Positions 5,199-6,257 of a stretch of 6,257 bases of DNA are shown in pieces. The DNA comes from Deltaproteobacteria bacterium (GTDB lineage: Bacteria > Desulfobacterota > DSM-4660 > Desulfatiglandales > HGW-15): positions 1-6,257 of the forward strand of contig JAHECH010000277.1 in NCBI GenBank assembly GCA_024641835.1, written 5' to 3'. The position numbers and the translations under genes are program-made. The first letter of the stretch is position 1. Each line of letters opens with the position of its first letter. The notes below the pieces were generated by a model. That model worked only from the letters and a program-made list of their open reading frames with translations, ran no database searches and had not been told where the DNA came from.

Positions 5199-5305
5199 AA
5201 ATCCGAATATCGAAGCCCGAAACGCGAAACAAACCCAATTTCCAAAATTCAAATACGCGAGACGAAATCGTACCGGATAAACTCAAACCTTTTGGTCATT
5301 GTCCA
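5199..5305. repeat. degenerate interspersed repeat with CGAA heptads
   Basis: CGAA occurs at 5204, 5211, 5218 and 5225, exactly every 7 nt (CGAATAT, CGAAGCC, CGAAACG, CGAAACA). A purine/AT-rich stretch follows (AATTTCCAAAATTCAAAT, 5237-5254), then CTTTTGGTCATTG (5289-5301). I recall this style of sequence (cgaaat-cgaaac-aaatt-ccaaaattcaaat ... ttttggtcatt) as an interspersed non-coding repeat in genomes of Planctomycetes and Desulfobacterota. Here it looks decayed and one-sided. It fills the 349-bp spacer between truA and rpsI (5068-5416). Short ORFs across it have no family features. The rest of the spacer (5068-5198) holds only a small palindrome, CCCCATGGGG, at 5166-5175. Confidence 0.5.
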
Positions 5306-5332
5306 ACACTCTAACGCTTCTCAACAAACATC

Positions 5333-5370
5333 AAAAACTAAAGTGGGGAAGCCACCGATGACTTCCCCAC
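5333..5370 (-). terminator. intrinsic terminator of the rplM-rpsI operon
   Basis: On the minus strand GTGGGGAAG (5362-5370) pairs perfectly with CTTCCCCAC (5343-5351) around a 10-nt loop, followed by TTTAGTTTTT (5333-5342). It starts 46 nt after the rpsI stop. Stem strength, T tract and position all fit Rho-independent termination, so truA is probably transcribed separately. Confidence 0.85.
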
Positions 5371-5416
5371 GTGCTGTCTTCATCAACGCCGAAGGATCGA
5401 TATAAAGACAACGCTC

Positions 5417-5809
5417 TTAACGTTTTGAGTACTGGTAACGGGCTCTGGGGCCGCGCATTCCATACTTCTTTCGCTCTTTGATCCTGGAATCTCTGGTCAG
5501 GAGAGTGGCCTTTTTAAGAGGCGTACGGAAATCCGCGTTGATGGTAACCAGCACGCGGCTGAGGGCATGTCGGATTGCACCGGCCTGGCCGGAAATGCCG
5601 CCACCTCTCACATTGACCTGGATATCATACTTGCCCAAAGTATCTGTCAGTTCAAGGGGTTGCTTGATTACGAGCCTGTCTAATTCCCTGGCGATATATT
5701 CTTCCAAGGGCTTTTTGTTGATAGTGATTATGCCTTGCCCCGGCTTCAACCAGACCCGGGCGACAGCGCTTTTCCTTTTTCCAACTGCATGAAATCTTTC
5801 TACAGCCAT
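5417..5809 (-). CDS. rpsI: 30S ribosomal protein S9 (uS9)
   Basis: A 130-residue protein, the same length as E. coli S9. It starts AVERFHAVGKRKSAVARVWLK, the conserved N terminus. VNVRGGGISGQAGAIRHALSR is the central signature. It ends TRDSRIKERKKYGMRGPRARYQYSKR, the basic tail ending in S/KR that reaches the P-site tRNA in the 30S subunit. The start is ATG at 5809, directly after the rplM stop (TAG then ATG, no gap). Its GGAG ribosome site lies 6 nt upstream within the rplM 3' end, so translation of the two is coupled. This is the standard rplM-rpsI pair. The terminator follows at 5333-5370. Confidence 0.98.
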   Translation of the reverse strand: MAVERFHAVGKRKSAVARVWLKPGQGIITINKKPLEEYIARELDRLVIKQPLELTDTLGKYDIQVNVRGGGISGQAGAIRHALSRVLVTINADFRTPLKKATLLTRDSRIKERKKYGMRGPRARYQYSKR

Positions 5810-6238
5810 CTAAATCTCCAATATTTCGGGTTGTTGTGCCTGGTGGGGATGGTCGGGACCAGAGTAGATCTTCAGCTTTTTCAATTGGCGGCGTCCGAGG
5901 CTGTTCTTTGGGAGCATTCTTCGGACGGCAAAACGGATAATGTCCTCCGGTCTTTTTTCCCGCAGTTTTCTCGCCGAGATTTGTTTCAGTCCACCCGTGT
6001 ATCCCGTGTGGTGGTAGTAAATCTTCTTGTCCCATTTGTTACCCGTCATGCTGATCTTTTCCGCGTTGACCACGACGATGAAGTCACCCGTGTCAGCATG
6101 GGGTGTGAAAATGGGCTTGTGTTTACCCCTTAGCCGCGTGGCGATCTGGGTGGCAAGCCTTCCCAGGATCTTATCTTTGGCGTCCACCAGGTACCATTTC
6201 TTGTCTATTTCCGATTCTTTTGCCACGAATGTTTTCAT
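5810..6238 (-). CDS. rplM: 50S ribosomal protein L13 (uL13)
   Basis: A 142-residue protein, equal in length to E. coli L13. KKWYLVDAKDKILGRLATQIA is the N-terminal core. The body carries RGKHKPIFTPHADTGDFIVV, NAEKI, TGNKWDKKIYYHHTGYTGG and RRMLPKNSLGR, all conserved L13 segments. The end KLKIYSGPDHPHQAQQPEIL is the family signature. L13 is an early assembly protein of the large subunit, binding 23S rRNA. The start is ATG at 6238, with AGGGG 10 nt upstream. The promoter is outside the window, as only 19 nt of upstream sequence are present. The gene abuts rpsI without a spacer. Confidence 0.98.
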   Translation of the reverse strand: MKTFVAKESEIDKKWYLVDAKDKILGRLATQIATRLRGKHKPIFTPHADTGDFIVVVNAEKISMTGNKWDKKIYYHHTGYTGGLKQISARKLREKRPEDIIRFAVRRMLPKNSLGRRQLKKLKIYSGPDHPHQAQQPEILEI

Positions 6239-6257
6239 ACGAAAATGCCCCTGCGCC

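Noticed and set aside
4870..5405. Overlapping + strand ORFs of 136 and 100 codons
   Set aside because: One is antisense to truA, and both cross the low-complexity repeat and spacer. Neither has a ribosome site or domain.
1..6257. CRISPR array, tRNA, rRNA, transposase, toxin-antitoxin or defence genes
   Set aside because: No regularly spaced long repeats, tRNA cloverleaf, rRNA-like sequence or matching protein motifs were seen on either strand.

Overview
The window looks like ordinary chromosomal DNA from a Gram-negative bacterium. The gene set (LysM lytic-transglycosylase tail, AmmeMemoRadiSam radical SAM enzyme, a ten-cysteine small protein) and the moderate GC content remind me of Desulfobacterota/deltaproteobacteria. 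That placement is inference; the sequence has no phylogenetic marker I can score without an alignment.

Left part (1-1708). The C-terminal end of a cell-wall protein with three LysM repeats enters from the left edge on the + strand and stops at 545. It converges on a minus-strand pair: a HAD-family phosphatase (stop at 605) and, upstream of it, a small protein with ten cysteines (1449-1658). The small gene has a puzzling 5' end. A near-perfect ribosome binding site and ATG at 1708 lie in a different frame from the conserved Cys-rich frame.

Middle part (1709-3732). A 223-bp divergent spacer with possible promoters on both strands leads into a + strand two-gene operon. The genes are a class I SAM-dependent methyltransferase and, overlapping its end by 23 bp, the AmmeMemoRadiSam radical SAM enzyme (amrS).

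Right of amrS (3731-4317). This is the most unusual part. A 103-bp nested inverted repeat starts inside the amrS stop codon. It is followed by about 200 bp of consecutive possible stem-loops ending in a strong GC hairpin with a T run. A small gene of about 54 codons comes next (4046-4211) and is broken by one extra base in a GGG run. None of these is an uninterrupted long ORF, so ordinary gene calling would miss them.

Right part (4318-6238). These are minus-strand housekeeping genes: rplM and rpsI (ribosomal proteins L13 and S9, abutting with no gap), an intrinsic terminator, a spacer with a degenerate CGAA-heptad interspersed repeat, and truA (tRNA pseudouridine synthase). I see no CRISPR array, tRNA, rRNA, transposase or defence system. 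The novelty candidates are the non-coding structures after amrS and the two small genes with frame anomalies.
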